Positions 26,705 to 36,799 are shown, counted from the first letter of the stretch. The stretch is 64,000 nt of DNA from SIG701 sp045539595 (GCA_045539595.1 JAZQFQ010000016.1:28773-92772), one strand, 5' to 3'. Notes: a model not told the origin generated them from the letters alone. A program made the numbers and translations.

Positions 26705-27241
26705 ATGAATGGTTTTGCCGCAGCACCGCGATTGTCATGGAATCGTGCTTTCTGCACTGCCTTGTTTGTACTGGTTGTAACGGGAATATCCGTTGTTTTC
26801 GGGTTTCATCTTACACGAATGTTCTACGGAGATTCCTTCTTTCAGTTCCATATCCAACGCACGGACCCCTATGCAGGCTGTGATTTTTTCACGGAGTACG
26901 CCATGTGTGCGTCCCGTCTTTGCCGGCCTCTTCTTCTGCAAGCCTTGATTCTCTGGCTGGCACCGTACACAGTTTTTGACCTCCCACTCACTTCTGCTGT
27001 ATTTCTCGCACGAGGCATCTCCCTTGGCTCTGCGTTATACGTATGCCGCATCGCAAAGGCGGACATCTTCGTGTTTGCACTGCCGCTTCTGTATGCGATG
27101 ATCAGTGCCGTGCTTGTTTTATTCACCTATTCCCTGCGAGGACAAAATTCCCCTCGCCCTCTGCGTGAAACCTGTGTCCATTTTCTTGTGGCTGCCGGTT
27201 TCATTTTCATGATTCAAATTTTATCACCTTTGATTTTATAA
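26705..27241 (+). CDS. Unknown membrane protein
   Basis: This 178-residue protein has about four or five hydrophobic segments (near residues 15-35, 75-95, 105-140 and 155-178) with a loop of about 35 residues after the first (YGDSFFQFHIQRTDPYAGC). No family is recognised. The pattern of hydrophobic helices and length recall small sporulation or stage II membrane proteins, but no diagnostic motif is present and that reading is not adopted. GGGAGG lies 9 nt before the ATG at 26705, so it is a well-initiated gene. It sits between proC and a DUF624 gene on the same strand. Confidence 0.65.
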   Translation: MNGFAAAPRLSWNRAFCTALFVLVVTGISVVFGFHLTRMFYGDSFFQFHIQRTDPYAGCDFFTEYAMCASRLCRPLLLQALILWLAPYTVFDLPLTSAVFLARGISLGSALYVCRIAKADIFVFALPLLYAMISAVLVLFTYSLRGQNSPRPLRETCVHFLVAAGFIFMIQILSPLIL

Positions 27242-27262
27242 GAAAGGATCGCGTTTTTCGAA

Positions 27263-28237
27263 ATGAACCGGAATTACACAAACGAAACGGAAGAAAAAAA
27301 GACTCGTTTTAACTTATTTGAACGCATTCGGAAGGAACGGGAGGGAGTATCTCCTGATGAACCGAAAGTCCTTGATAATCCTACGATTGGAAACTTTTTT
27401 AAACTCCTTGGCCGTAAGATCAATACGCTCCTGAGTGTAAATCTGTTATTTGTCTTCGGTAACTTTCCCATATTCTTCATTCTTCTTGCAGCAACCGGAT
27501 ATTTTTCCACCCAAAGTTTTTCTCCCTACTATCAGCAATTTGCACCGCTGCTGGGTGCGTCCTATTTTGAGCAGTCTCCGCTTATGGCATCCCTGATGGG
27601 TGTGTACGGAATGCAAGCCACTGTGTCGGTTCCGTCGACCACCACATTTATTCTGTACGGTCTGGGCGCGCTGGTACTGCTCACATTTGGTCTTGTAAAC
27701 GTGGGAACCACCCACCTTCTGCGCAGCATGGTACGGGAGGAAGGCATGTTCATAATGTCTGATTTCTGGCAGGCTATTCGACGCAATTTCAAGCAAGGAT
27801 TGATTTACGGTATCCTTGATCTGCTGATTATGGGGATCTTGGGATATGACTTACTGTACTTCTATTTGAATCTTTCATCCGGCGATACTATGATCTATAT
27901 CTTCTTTTTCCTGACATTTGCTATGTGTATTGTATATACTTTCATGCGTATGTACATATATCTTATGATGATAACATTTGACCTGAGCATCATGAAACTT
28001 CTGAAGAATGCCCTCTTTTTTGCCATCCTCGGAATCAAGCGAAATATTATGGCGCTTCTTGCCGTGATTGTTATGGTGGCGCTCTGGTTTGTGCTGCGTG
28101 TGGCTTTCTTCCCGTTGGCCGTCATTCTTCCGTTTATTTTGATGTTCTCCGTGTGCGGCCTGGCGTCGGCTTATGCCGCTTATCCCAAGATCAAAGAGAT
28201 CATGATCGATCCTTATTACAAGGAAAACAGAGAATAA
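27263..28237 (+). CDS. DUF624 (YesL-like) membrane protein
   Basis: This 324-residue membrane protein has a charged cytoplasmic N-terminus of about 45 residues and then five or six transmembrane helices. The DUF624 signature block is visible in GLVNVGTTHLLRSMVREEG followed by SDFWQAIRRNFKQGL. In other Firmicutes YesL-like proteins sit beside carbohydrate ABC transporters, but here no transporter is adjacent, so its job is unclear. AGAAAGGA precedes the ATG. A strong terminator follows. Confidence 0.8.
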   Translation: MNRNYTNETEEKKTRFNLFERIRKEREGVSPDEPKVLDNPTIGNFFKLLGRKINTLLSVNLLFVFGNFPIFFILLAATGYFSTQSFSPYYQQFAPLLGASYFEQSPLMASLMGVYGMQATVSVPSTTTFILYGLGALVLLTFGLVNVGTTHLLRSMVREEGMFIMSDFWQAIRRNFKQGLIYGILDLLIMGILGYDLLYFYLNLSSGDTMIYIFFFLTFAMCIVYTFMRMYIYLMMITFDLSIMKLLKNALFFAILGIKRNIMALLAVIVMVALWFVLRVAFFPLAVILPFILMFSVCGLASAYAAYPKIKEIMIDPYYKENRE

Positions 28238-28241
28238 TTGC

Positions 28242-28277
28242 AAAGACTGCTGCGAGGTACTCGCAGCAGTCTTTTTC
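28242..28277. terminator. Strong terminator between convergent genes
   Basis: A 14-bp perfect stem (28242-28255 with 28261-28274, loop GGTAC) with the T-run overlapping the end serves the DUF624 gene and possibly the convergent deacetylase gene. Confidence 0.92.
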
Positions 28278-28286
28278 GTGCAACGG

Positions 28287-28994
28287 TTATTTGGAATGGA
28301 TCAGTTCAGACACGCTTACAAAGGTATACCCCCGCTGAAGCAGTCTGGGAATCACCAAACGAATGGCATCCGGTGTGGGTGACGGAGCACCTCCAATAAA
28401 ATCATGGCACAATATGATATCGCCGCATTTTATATTGCTTTCAATCGTAGCCACGATTTCATCGGATGTGGGATGCATCCAATCCAGTGTATCTACGGTC
28501 CAGAGTATAATATCATAATCCAGTTTACGGGCCGCGTCGCAAACCTGCTGGTTGTATAAGCCTCCCGGCGGGCGAAGCAGCTTCGTTCTCTGCTCGGCAA
28601 TGCGAAGAATGGCATCCTCGGCGTGCGTGATTTCATCACATATGCAGTTTACAGAATGTTCCTTCAGGTTTTTATGCAGATAGGTGTGATTGCCGATTTC
28701 ATGTCCTTCCTGCTGTATCCTGCAAACCAATTCTGGATACCGCTCCGCATTTTCGCCGATGATGAAAAACGTTCCGCGGACACCGTATTCTTTCAATATA
28801 TCCAGAATGATCGGAGTGTAGACAGGATGGGGGCCGTCGTCAAAGGTTAAGGCGATCTTGTTCTGTTCATTCATATGGGAGGAATACACATACTCCGGCC
28901 TGCCCCCCGCATAATCCGCGCGCACAGGAAGCGATGCCCCGCCTGCCATCACAAGAACACTCATGATGCCTGCTACTATCTGTGATTGCTTCAT
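28287..28994 (-). CDS. Polysaccharide deacetylase (NodB homology)
   Basis: This 235-residue secreted or membrane-anchored protein has an N-terminal signal sequence (residues about 5-27) and a carbohydrate esterase family 4 domain. Motif 1 is LTFDDGPHP, motif 2 is GHEIGNHTYLH (metal-binding His pair), motif 3 is RPPGGLYN, and motif 4 is LWTVDTLDW, with a final GDIILCHD. It most likely removes N-acetyl groups from peptidoglycan or another extracellular polymer. It follows the PdaA-type gene on the same strand after about 20 nt, so the two are probably co-expressed. Confidence 0.88.
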   Translation of the reverse strand: MKQSQIVAGIMSVLVMAGGASLPVRADYAGGRPEYVYSSHMNEQNKIALTFDDGPHPVYTPIILDILKEYGVRGTFFIIGENAERYPELVCRIQQEGHEIGNHTYLHKNLKEHSVNCICDEITHAEDAILRIAEQRTKLLRPPGGLYNQQVCDAARKLDYDIILWTVDTLDWMHPTSDEIVATIESNIKCGDIILCHDFIGGAPSPTPDAIRLVIPRLLQRGYTFVSVSELIHSK

Positions 28995-29015
28995 TGCCGC
29001 TCCTGCCTTTGCTTA

Positions 29016-29816
29016 TTATGCCGCGTTCTCTTGTGCTGTCAACTCGTCCAACGTGCCAAAACGGTATCCTCTTGCCTTTAACTCTGTAATCAAGCGGCCC
29101 ATGATTGCAGCATTCGTTGCCGATGTGGGATGCAGAAGAAGGACCTCTCCGTTGTGCAAACCGCCGAGGATTTTGTTCATGGCATCGTCCGGACTCATCT
29201 GGCGTTCATTGTCCCAATCCACGTAACCAAAGCTCCAGAAGATCGTTTTATAGCCGCCATCACTGGCGAATTGCAGGTTTTCTTCGGAGAAACGTCCCTC
29301 CGGAGGGCGATAGTATTTAGCGATTTCCACACCGGCCGCTTCCCTGCAGACAGTTTCCAAGCGACTCAACTCATCAAGAAATGCTTCACCTGTGTGATAT
29401 TTCGTCATGTCGTGGTGCTTGGCCGTATGATTACATACGAGATGTCCTTCCTCCGCCATTCGTTTAATCAGTTCCGGATTCTTTGTCACGAGATTCTCCA
29501 AAACAAAAAATGCACCGGGGACATTTTCCGCTTTCAGTGTATCCAGGATTTTTGAAATATTGCCATTTTCATATCCGGCATCAAACGTCAGATAGATCAC
29601 TTTTTCCGGGGCGGACGGATCCGCATTCTTATTATCAATATAGAATCCGCTGTATTTTTCAACAAATGACATTTCCGCGTCACATTTTGGTTGTGTTCCA
29701 TCCTTAACGTGACAGCAGTACCAATTGTACGGTTTGGTTTTATTGTTTGCGCCATATACCGGAGTTACCAGCAGAGCACACAACAAAACCGGCAGAATTC
29801 GTTTCATCATTTTCAT
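29016..29816 (-). CDS. pdaA: Delta-lactam-biosynthetic de-N-acetylase PdaA
   Basis: This 266-residue deacetylase has a signal peptide (residues 1-20) and a NodB domain of the PdaA branch. The branch variant TFDAGYENGN replaces TFDDGP, and HLVCNHTAKHHDMTKY, RPPEGRFSEENL and TIFWSFGYVDWD are present. In B. subtilis PdaA deacetylates muramic acid in the spore cortex so that muramic delta-lactam can form, and it is needed for germination. Its presence is the best sign here that the organism makes spores. The ATG at 29816 has AGGAG 6 nt upstream. Confidence 0.9.
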   Translation of the reverse strand: MKMMKRILPVLLCALLVTPVYGANNKTKPYNWYCCHVKDGTQPKCDAEMSFVEKYSGFYIDNKNADPSAPEKVIYLTFDAGYENGNISKILDTLKAENVPGAFFVLENLVTKNPELIKRMAEEGHLVCNHTAKHHDMTKYHTGEAFLDELSRLETVCREAAGVEIAKYYRPPEGRFSEENLQFASDGGYKTIFWSFGYVDWDNERQMSPDDAMNKILGGLHNGEVLLLHPTSATNAAIMGRLITELKARGYRFGTLDELTAQENAA

Positions 29817-29950
29817 GTCATTCTCCTTTCTTTTCTGTCCATAGTCTATCACATTTTTCTGCCGTTAACCGTTGTAAAACTTCCCTTGCGTGCCTTTTGA
29901 TTTATTTACACCAGCCTGATGTATATTTATTCGTGTTACATTTAATATAG

Positions 29951-29996
29951 TGTATATTATTCAAAATGCACGAAAATTTGAAGAATAATTTTTCAT
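29951..29996. promoter_or_regulatory. ARG-box-like AT-rich palindromes upstream of argG
   Basis: TGTATATTATTCA (29951-29963) and TGAAGAATAATTTTTCA (from 29979) loosely resemble the TGAAT...ATTCA operator of ArgR/AhrC. They lie 20-65 bp upstream of the argG -35. The match is poor and the region is AT-rich, so this is tentative. Confidence 0.25.
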
Positions 29997-30014
29997 ATTC
30001 GTATGGCATTATGC

Positions 30015-30043
30015 TTGACTTATTTCCTCAACAGTTGTATAAT
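30015..30043 (+). promoter_or_regulatory. Promoter for argG-argH
   Basis: TTGACT (30015-30020), a 17-bp spacer and TATAAT (30038-30043) lie 37 bp before the argG start. Confidence 0.85.
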
Positions 30044-30079
30044 GTTAGTATTGTAAAATTATATTTGCGGAGGCATATC

Positions 30080-31303
30080 ATGAAAAAGGAAATTAAAAAA
30101 ATTCTGCTTGCATATTCCGGTGGTCTGGATACGTCCATCATCATTCCGTGGCTGAAGGAAAACTATGAGGGCTGCGAAGTAATCGCCGTTTCCGCTGACG
30201 TTGGTCAGGGCACGGAGTTGGACGGTCTGGAAGAAAAGGCCCTCAAGACCGGCGCATCCAAGCTCTACATCGAAGATCTGCGCAAGGAATACATCGAAGA
30301 ATATATTTGGCCCTGCCTGAAGGCCGGTGCCAAGTACGAGGAGTACCTCCTTGGTACATCCCATGCCCGCCCCTGCATCGCAAAGCGTCTGGTTGAGATC
30401 GCTAAAAAAGAAGGTGCGGATGCCATCTGCCACGGCTGCACCGGTAAGGGTAACGACCAGGTACGTTTTGAATTGACCATCAAGGCATTTGCTCCCGACA
30501 TGGAGATCATCGCTCCTTGGCGTATATGGGATATTCAGTCCCGTGAAGAGGAGATCGATTACGCAGAGGCGCACAATATTCCCCTGAAAATCAATCGCGA
30601 AACCAACTATTCCAAGGATAAGAACCTGTGGCATCTGAGCCACGAGGGTCTGGATCTGGAAAGCCCCGCCAATGAGCCCAATTATCTGAAGGACGGCTTC
30701 CTGGAACTGGGTGTGGCCCCCGAAATGGCACCCGATACTCCCACCTATGTAACTATTCACTTCGAAAAAGGTATTCCTACCGCTGTGGACGGCGTTGAAA
30801 TGGATGCGGTAACCCTGGTGGAAACACTGAACAAAATCGGCGGCGCTAACGGTATCGGCATTCTTGACATCGTGGAAAACCGTCTGGTCGGTATGAAGAG
30901 CCGCGGTGTATACGAAACTCCCGCCGGAACGATCCTTTACAAGGCACACGACGTTCTGGAAACCATCACGCTGGACAAGGAAACCTCTCATTTCAAGGCA
31001 ATCGTTGCGCAAAAGCTGGGCGAATTGGTTTACAACGGTCAGTGGTTCACTCCTTTGTGCCGCGCAATCGCTGCATTTGTGGATGACACCCAGAAGACCG
31101 TTACCGGTGATGTAAAGCTGAAGCTGTACAAGGGTAATCTGGTCAATGCAGGCGTTACTTCGCCCTACACCCTGTACGATGAGCAGACCGCATCTTTCGG
31201 CGTAGACGAAGATTACAACCAGAAGGATGCGGAGGGCTTCATCAATCTGTTTGGTCTTCCTCTGAAGGTCCGCGCCAAACTTCTCGGTCCCTGGAACGAC
31301 TAA
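30080..31303 (+). CDS. argG: Argininosuccinate synthase
   Basis: This 407-residue enzyme joins citrulline and aspartate with ATP in arginine synthesis. The ATP-binding P-loop is LAYSGGLDTSIIIPWL. The citrulline and aspartate sites follow in GTSHARPCIAKRLVE, HGCTGKGNDQVRFE and the family block NLWHLSHEGLDLESP. The C-terminal tetramerisation region is complete. The ATG at 30080 is chosen because GGAGG lies 6 nt upstream and it starts the P-loop domain. argH follows after 22 nt; no other arginine genes are in the window. Confidence 0.96.
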   Translation: MKKEIKKILLAYSGGLDTSIIIPWLKENYEGCEVIAVSADVGQGTELDGLEEKALKTGASKLYIEDLRKEYIEEYIWPCLKAGAKYEEYLLGTSHARPCIAKRLVEIAKKEGADAICHGCTGKGNDQVRFELTIKAFAPDMEIIAPWRIWDIQSREEEIDYAEAHNIPLKINRETNYSKDKNLWHLSHEGLDLESPANEPNYLKDGFLELGVAPEMAPDTPTYVTIHFEKGIPTAVDGVEMDAVTLVETLNKIGGANGIGILDIVENRLVGMKSRGVYETPAGTILYKAHDVLETITLDKETSHFKAIVAQKLGELVYNGQWFTPLCRAIAAFVDDTQKTVTGDVKLKLYKGNLVNAGVTSPYTLYDEQTASFGVDEDYNQKDAEGFINLFGLPLKVRAKLLGPWND

Positions 31304-31325
31304 TTTCGCATAATTTGAGGTATTC

Positions 31326-32711
<1,386 letters not shown>

Positions 32712-32714
32712 CGC

Positions 32715-32749
32715 AAAACCGGCTGAGCAAATGCTCAGCCGGTTTTATT
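32715..32749. terminator. Bidirectional terminator between argH and the GH127-like gene
   Basis: A 15-bp perfect stem (32715-32729 with 32732-32746) begins with AAAA and ends with TTTT, so it can serve both convergent genes. It overlaps the last base of the glycosidase stop region. Confidence 0.92.
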
Positions 32750-34560
32750 TACGGAAGCAGGGGAATTTCGGTCATGCGCAGTTTAGCGCAGCCGTAGGGA
32801 TACAGTTGAATCTCTTCCACCTCACCGATCGGATCGCGGGATGCCGGAACTTTGGCACAAACCGTGTTGTAGCCATCCTCGAATCCCCAATCAATTTTCT
32901 GTACATTTGTATGAATTACAAGGGGCGGCATAGTCGATGAAAAAGGATACTCTCCGATTTCCTGATGTTCGACGACGGCTTTTTTCGAACTGTACGCATA
33001 ATTCCAGTCGGATGTGGGGATAAATTCATAATCGCAATAGGGGAATTTTCGCTCCACATCGTGCAGAACATATTCGCGCATTCTCTTTTCATGTGTAATG
33101 GGGACAGAAAAGATCAGAGAACCGCGCTGAACTGTTGTAAGCTGATTCGGGCGGGCATTGAAGCACACATCGCAATCGTATGTGATAGTAATCTTCTTAT
33201 GGTCGCCGGAACAAATAGTAAATACCGCCTCATCCCCGTGGAAAGGAGTTTCATTGATTCGAATGTTTTTAGCAAATGACGGTATGCGAATGTGGAAAAC
33301 AAACTCCTTCTCCGTGTCGATTGTATACACGAAACTATTATCAAAAGGATAAGCCGTCTCGCAAAGAATATGAACGCCGTCTGCATTTAATTCGGACGGA
33401 ACCGAGATAGCGTGAAGAATTTCCTTCTCCCGATGCATAAATGCGGATAAAACGAATTTGGGCCATCCCTGGTTAAAGTTTGCCGTGCAGCAACCGTAGT
33501 TCGGTTCCAGTCCAAACAAATGTGCCTCCGGGCCGTTGGTACGAAATACAGATTTTCCGGGGAATCTCTGGCAGGCGATCTGATTGCTCATCTGTACGTA
33601 CTGATGTGTCCACATGTCGTCACTGATTGTAGCCGGCAAGGCGTTGAAAGCAAGCAGTTCCAATCGTTCCGCCCACTTTCTATCACCTGTGCAGGCATAA
33701 AGAATCTCATATGAATACATCTGCTCGACAACACTGCACAGTTCCGTTCCCTGGATCGGGCTAAGCCCGGACAAGCACTCATCCCCGGTAAAGGTGCCCA
33801 CCGGTGTTCCATTGTAGGAATTCAGCGTTTTGTACATTTCCTCGGCGCGATCGGAGTAGTCTTCTCTGAAAAAAGAAGCAGTCAGCACTTCGTATTTCAG
33901 TGCCATACAAATGTTTACAATATGGGTCTCATAGGTCCATGCGTTGAGCGGGCGTTCCCACTTCTGCATGCACGCAAGATAATCCTGCCCCTGCTGCCGC
34001 AGAATCTTGGCCAGATCGATCAGCCAGTCTTCCTTACAGCGACTATAAAGCCATTCAATAGCTATAAAGCATTCGAACCAGCGGAACTTTCCCCAGGCAA
34101 ACAAATGCACTGTTTCATCGCACAGTAATGTGTAGTAATTTTTTAAAATATTATATACTACGTCAGGTACCCGCTCATCACGGGAGCATTCATAATATAC
34201 AGTCAACACTTTCGTGATCAATTGAACAGCCCATGTATCATATTTCGGGCGTTCCTCTTTACTGCACGGGCAAATCCATCCATCCTCTTCCTGACGGGCG
34301 ATAATTGCATCGATATACCGTTTTGCACGCGCAATCATGCCCTCATTCTCCAGCAGATACGCCAGCGGAACAAAGCCATCCAGCCAATACGGTACGCGCT
34401 CCCAGCCCTCCGCGTCGCCGCCAATCCACGAACTGTCGCGCACATCCCGCCATACTTTATCCAGATTTCCGCTCAGGCCATCGGCCTGTATCTCCAACTG
34501 TCTCTTCACCCAACCCTTTGGTTTTAGCTCATTGGACGTGTAAAAATCCCATGCACGCAT
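32749..34560 (-). CDS. GH127-like (DUF1680) glycoside hydrolase
   Basis: This 603-residue cytoplasmic protein without a signal peptide has the beta-L-arabinofuranosidase (GH127) architecture: an alpha/alpha barrel (residues about 1-420) then two beta-sandwich domains. The region equivalent to the zinc-thiolate site of HypBA1 is partly visible: TELCSVVEQ (near residue 272, acidic ligand and Cys) and the double cysteine in NYGCCTANFNQGW (near residue 358), one of which would be the nucleophile. Members act on L-arabinofuranose or related sugars; the substrate here is not certain. The neighbouring AraC regulator probably controls it. GGGGTG precedes the ATG. Confidence 0.78.
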   Translation of the reverse strand: MRAWDFYTSNELKPKGWVKRQLEIQADGLSGNLDKVWRDVRDSSWIGGDAEGWERVPYWLDGFVPLAYLLENEGMIARAKRYIDAIIARQEEDGWICPCSKEERPKYDTWAVQLITKVLTVYYECSRDERVPDVVYNILKNYYTLLCDETVHLFAWGKFRWFECFIAIEWLYSRCKEDWLIDLAKILRQQGQDYLACMQKWERPLNAWTYETHIVNICMALKYEVLTASFFREDYSDRAEEMYKTLNSYNGTPVGTFTGDECLSGLSPIQGTELCSVVEQMYSYEILYACTGDRKWAERLELLAFNALPATISDDMWTHQYVQMSNQIACQRFPGKSVFRTNGPEAHLFGLEPNYGCCTANFNQGWPKFVLSAFMHREKEILHAISVPSELNADGVHILCETAYPFDNSFVYTIDTEKEFVFHIRIPSFAKNIRINETPFHGDEAVFTICSGDHKKITITYDCDVCFNARPNQLTTVQRGSLIFSVPITHEKRMREYVLHDVERKFPYCDYEFIPTSDWNYAYSSKKAVVEHQEIGEYPFSSTMPPLVIHTNVQKIDWGFEDGYNTVCAKVPASRDPIGEVEEIQLYPYGCAKLRMTEIPLLP

Positions 34561-34575
34561 AACAATCACCCCGTT

Positions 34576-34581
34576 GTATAG
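34576..34581 (-). promoter_or_regulatory. Possible -10 for the GH127-like gene
   Basis: On the minus strand TATACT (34576-34581) lies about 16 nt before the ATG. The -35 region (ATGTGTGATAAAATCC side) is poor, consistent with a promoter needing an activator such as the divergent AraC protein. Confidence 0.4.
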
Positions 34582-34594
34582 TATATATGGATTT

Positions 34595-34654
34595 TATCAC
34601 ACATGAATTGTATATGCCATTGTGATTATCACAAATATTGTTGACAATATCACA
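34595..34654. promoter_or_regulatory. TATCACA operator array between araC-type and GH127-like genes
   Basis: Three copies of TATCACA occur on the plus strand at 34595-34601, 34627-34633 and 34648-34654. The middle one belongs to the perfect 15-bp palindrome TTGTGATTATCACAA (34620-34634). The spacings of 32 and 21 bp are about three and two helical turns, which places all copies on one DNA face, as expected for AraC-family sites. The right copy overlaps the regulator's own promoter. Confidence 0.55.
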
Positions 34655-34669
34655 GTTTTTTGTTATACT
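34641..34669 (+). promoter_or_regulatory. Promoter for the AraC-family regulator
   Basis: TTGACA (34641-34646), a 17-bp spacer and TATACT (34664-34669) lie 15 bp before the ATG. A TATCACA element sits within the spacer, which suggests autorepression. Confidence 0.8.
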
Positions 34670-34684
34670 ATCCTTGGTGATGCT

Positions 34685-35452
34685 ATGAGAGGAATTGATC
34701 TGAATAAACCAATCACATACCAGTATGCATCCATGCGTTATTTTTCTCCGGGGGAGCGGCACATTACGCGTTTTTGCATGCACGACGTTTTGCTGATGGT
34801 ATTTGATGGAGTTCTGCGTTTTAATGAAGATAATACAGAGTATGAAGTGCATGCAGGCGAATATCACATTCAGAAAAGCAACAGTTATCAGACGGGATAT
34901 GTTGTTAGCGACTCTCCCAAATATTTTTTTGTTCATTTTCACGGCAGTTGGCAGGATGATGGACCGGTACTTCCCTTCAGCGGCACGTTCGACTCCGTAC
35001 GTCTAAAAGACCACATGGAAGAGCTCGATCGCCTGTCGCATACCAATTCCTCCCTGTTAAGCAAAACGGCGAAATTCCTTGCCTTGCTGGAACAGTTGAT
35101 CCATAAGGATTACGTTCCCACGCTGGCAGATCAAATTGCGCAATACATTCAAATGGAAGACCTGCAGACAGTTTCCCTTGAAAAAACATGCCATTACTTC
35201 AATTTCAGCAAAAACCACATCATTAACACACTAAAAAAGCAATACGGTGTCACGCCGGTAGAATACATCCATCGCGTAAAAATAGAGCGGGCAAAATACT
35301 TGCTTGAGGTTACCTCGGACTCCACAGAACACATCGCTTCCGAATGCGGATTTAATGATTACTCTCACTTTTACAAAGTTTTCACACGTATGACGGGGGT
35401 ATCTCCCACTGCGTTTCGAAAATCCAAGCAAATCGTGCACACTATACTGTAA
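34685..35452 (+). CDS. AraC-family transcriptional regulator
   Basis: This 255-residue protein has an N-terminal cupin-type sugar-sensing domain (residues about 10-130, with HVLLMVFDG-type strands and FFVHFHGSW) and a C-terminal double helix-turn-helix. The first recognition helix lies in SLEKTCHYFNFSKNHIINTL. The second is in the family signature HIASECGFNDYSHFYKVFTR, followed by MTGVSPTAFRKS. It is divergent from the GH127-like glycosidase and probably activates it in response to the released or imported sugar. The start at 34685 has only GGTGAT upstream. Confidence 0.9.
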   Translation: MRGIDLNKPITYQYASMRYFSPGERHITRFCMHDVLLMVFDGVLRFNEDNTEYEVHAGEYHIQKSNSYQTGYVVSDSPKYFFVHFHGSWQDDGPVLPFSGTFDSVRLKDHMEELDRLSHTNSSLLSKTAKFLALLEQLIHKDYVPTLADQIAQYIQMEDLQTVSLEKTCHYFNFSKNHIINTLKKQYGVTPVEYIHRVKIERAKYLLEVTSDSTEHIASECGFNDYSHFYKVFTRMTGVSPTAFRKSKQIVHTIL

Positions 35453-35485
35453 AAAGAGATATGCCGTCAGGCATATCTCTTTTGA
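35452..35485. terminator. Bidirectional terminator between the regulator and the oxidoreductase
   Basis: A 14-bp stem (35452-35465 with 35470-35483, loop GTCA) begins with AAAA and ends with TTTT, serving both convergent genes. Confidence 0.92.
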
Positions 35486-36652
35486 TTATTTATTGCCGTA
35501 GGTTCCTTCTGTATCGAATACAACGGAAGGAGCATCCTCCTTAGCACGGGAGGTTTTGATCTTTTCCTGCAAATATGTCCAGAACTCTTCCCCATCGTTG
35601 GGCAGGTCTACATAATCATTCTTCCAGGTGGAAAGCATCATAGCATTGGAAATGGAAAGTCCGTTGATTCCATCGTAACCGGGTGCAAGGAGTTCTTCCC
35701 CATTCAAGAGGTGATTGGTGAAGTTTTTCAAAATACCCACGTGCTGCTCGCCGCCGTTGGGGAAACGGATCTCTTCCACCGTGCTATCAACCTTCTTGAA
35801 GCCCTCTGTGGTGGTAAAGCAATGGGTGCGCTCATCCACAGCCAACTTCGTATAGGTCAAAACGCCGCTGTCATATACCAATTTACCCTTAGAACCACTG
35901 ATCTCCAGACGATTGGTGCCGGGGCATTCGCCGGTTGTAGTGATGAACACGCCGGTGGCGCCGTTGGCATATTCCGCATACGCGGTAACATCGTCCTCCA
36001 CCTCGATATCGTGATATTTGCCGAAGGAACAGAACGCTCGGATCTTGGTAGGCATGCCGAATATCCACTGCCACAGATCCAGGTTGTGGGGGCACTGATT
36101 CAAAAGAACGCCGCCGCCCTCACCGGCCCATGTGGCACGCCATCCGCCGCTGTTGTAATAAGCCTGTGTACGGTACCAATCTGTGATGATCCACACACAA
36201 CGTTTCAATTCACCCAATTCACCGGACTGCACAATTTCGCGCATCTTCTGATAAGCGGGGTTGGTGCGTTGGTTGTACATGATACCAAACACCTTACCGC
36301 TTTCCTTGGCGGTCTGCATAAACTCTACGATGTTCTTAGTGTATACGCCAATGGGCTTCTCGCTGAGAACATGGAGACCTGCATGGAATGCATCCGTGCC
36401 AATTACAGGATGGAGATAGTGGGGCGTTGCGATCAGGACCACATCCATATTGCCTGCGGCAAACATGTCCTTATAATCGATGAAATAGGTGATCTCGTCA
36501 CCGTACACGCCCTTAGCCCAATCCAAACGATCCTGCTTGATATCACAAACAGACGTGAGAACCGCTCCGGGAACCTTGCCGTCTTTAAAACTCTTCAGAT
36601 GGCTGGATCCCATATTACCAAGACCGATAATACCATATCTTACCTGCTTCAT
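35486..36652 (-). CDS. Gfo/Idh/MocA-family sugar oxidoreductase
   Basis: This 388-residue NAD(P)-dependent dehydrogenase has an N-terminal Rossmann motif IIGLGNMGSSH and the conserved EKPIGVYTKN (catalytic Lys region). Its C-terminal alpha/beta domain includes GGWRATWAGEGGGVLLNQCPHN, split around the family's GGG-x-x-x-D/N-x-G/C-x-H active-site pattern. Substrates in this family include inositols, glucose-fructose and amino sugars, so none is assigned. Position beside the GH127-like gene hints at sugar catabolism. The ATG at 36652 has GGAGG 5 nt upstream. Confidence 0.85.
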   Translation of the reverse strand: MKQVRYGIIGLGNMGSSHLKSFKDGKVPGAVLTSVCDIKQDRLDWAKGVYGDEITYFIDYKDMFAAGNMDVVLIATPHYLHPVIGTDAFHAGLHVLSEKPIGVYTKNIVEFMQTAKESGKVFGIMYNQRTNPAYQKMREIVQSGELGELKRCVWIITDWYRTQAYYNSGGWRATWAGEGGGVLLNQCPHNLDLWQWIFGMPTKIRAFCSFGKYHDIEVEDDVTAYAEYANGATGVFITTTGECPGTNRLEISGSKGKLVYDSGVLTYTKLAVDERTHCFTTTEGFKKVDSTVEEIRFPNGGEQHVGILKNFTNHLLNGEELLAPGYDGINGLSISNAMMLSTWKNDYVDLPNDGEEFWTYLQEKIKTSRAKEDAPSVVFDTEGTYGNK

Positions 36653-36685
36653 ATGTTCCTCCGAAATATGATTAATGTTTAATCC

Positions 36686-36714
36686 ATTATATAATGCTTT
36701 TCGGACAAAATCAA
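36686..36714 (-). promoter_or_regulatory. Promoter for the Gfo/Idh/MocA gene
   Basis: On the minus strand TTGATT (36709-36714), 17 bp and TATAAT (36686-36691) lie about 35 bp before the ATG. Confidence 0.75.
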
Positions 36715-36753
36715 TACCAAAACAGGTATTTTTTGTGCAAATTCGGCCGTTTA

Positions 36754-36789
36754 TGAAAACAGGCATGCATCCTGAGATGCATGCCTGTT
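36754..36789 (-). terminator. Terminator of the hydrogenase operon
   Basis: A 14-bp perfect stem (36758-36771 with 36776-36789, loop CTGA) is followed on the minus strand by TTTT. It lies just after the hydA stop. Confidence 0.88.
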
Positions 36790-36799
36790 GCAGTGCAGA

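Noticed and set aside
26705..27241. Assignment of the 178-residue membrane protein as stage II sporulation protein M
   Set aside because: Length and hydrophobic pattern are only loosely similar and no SpoIIM-specific motif is visible.
29853..30079. T-box or other riboswitch before argG
   Set aside because: The transcription start lies only about 30 nt before the argG start, leaving no room for a leader structure, and no T-box sequence is present.
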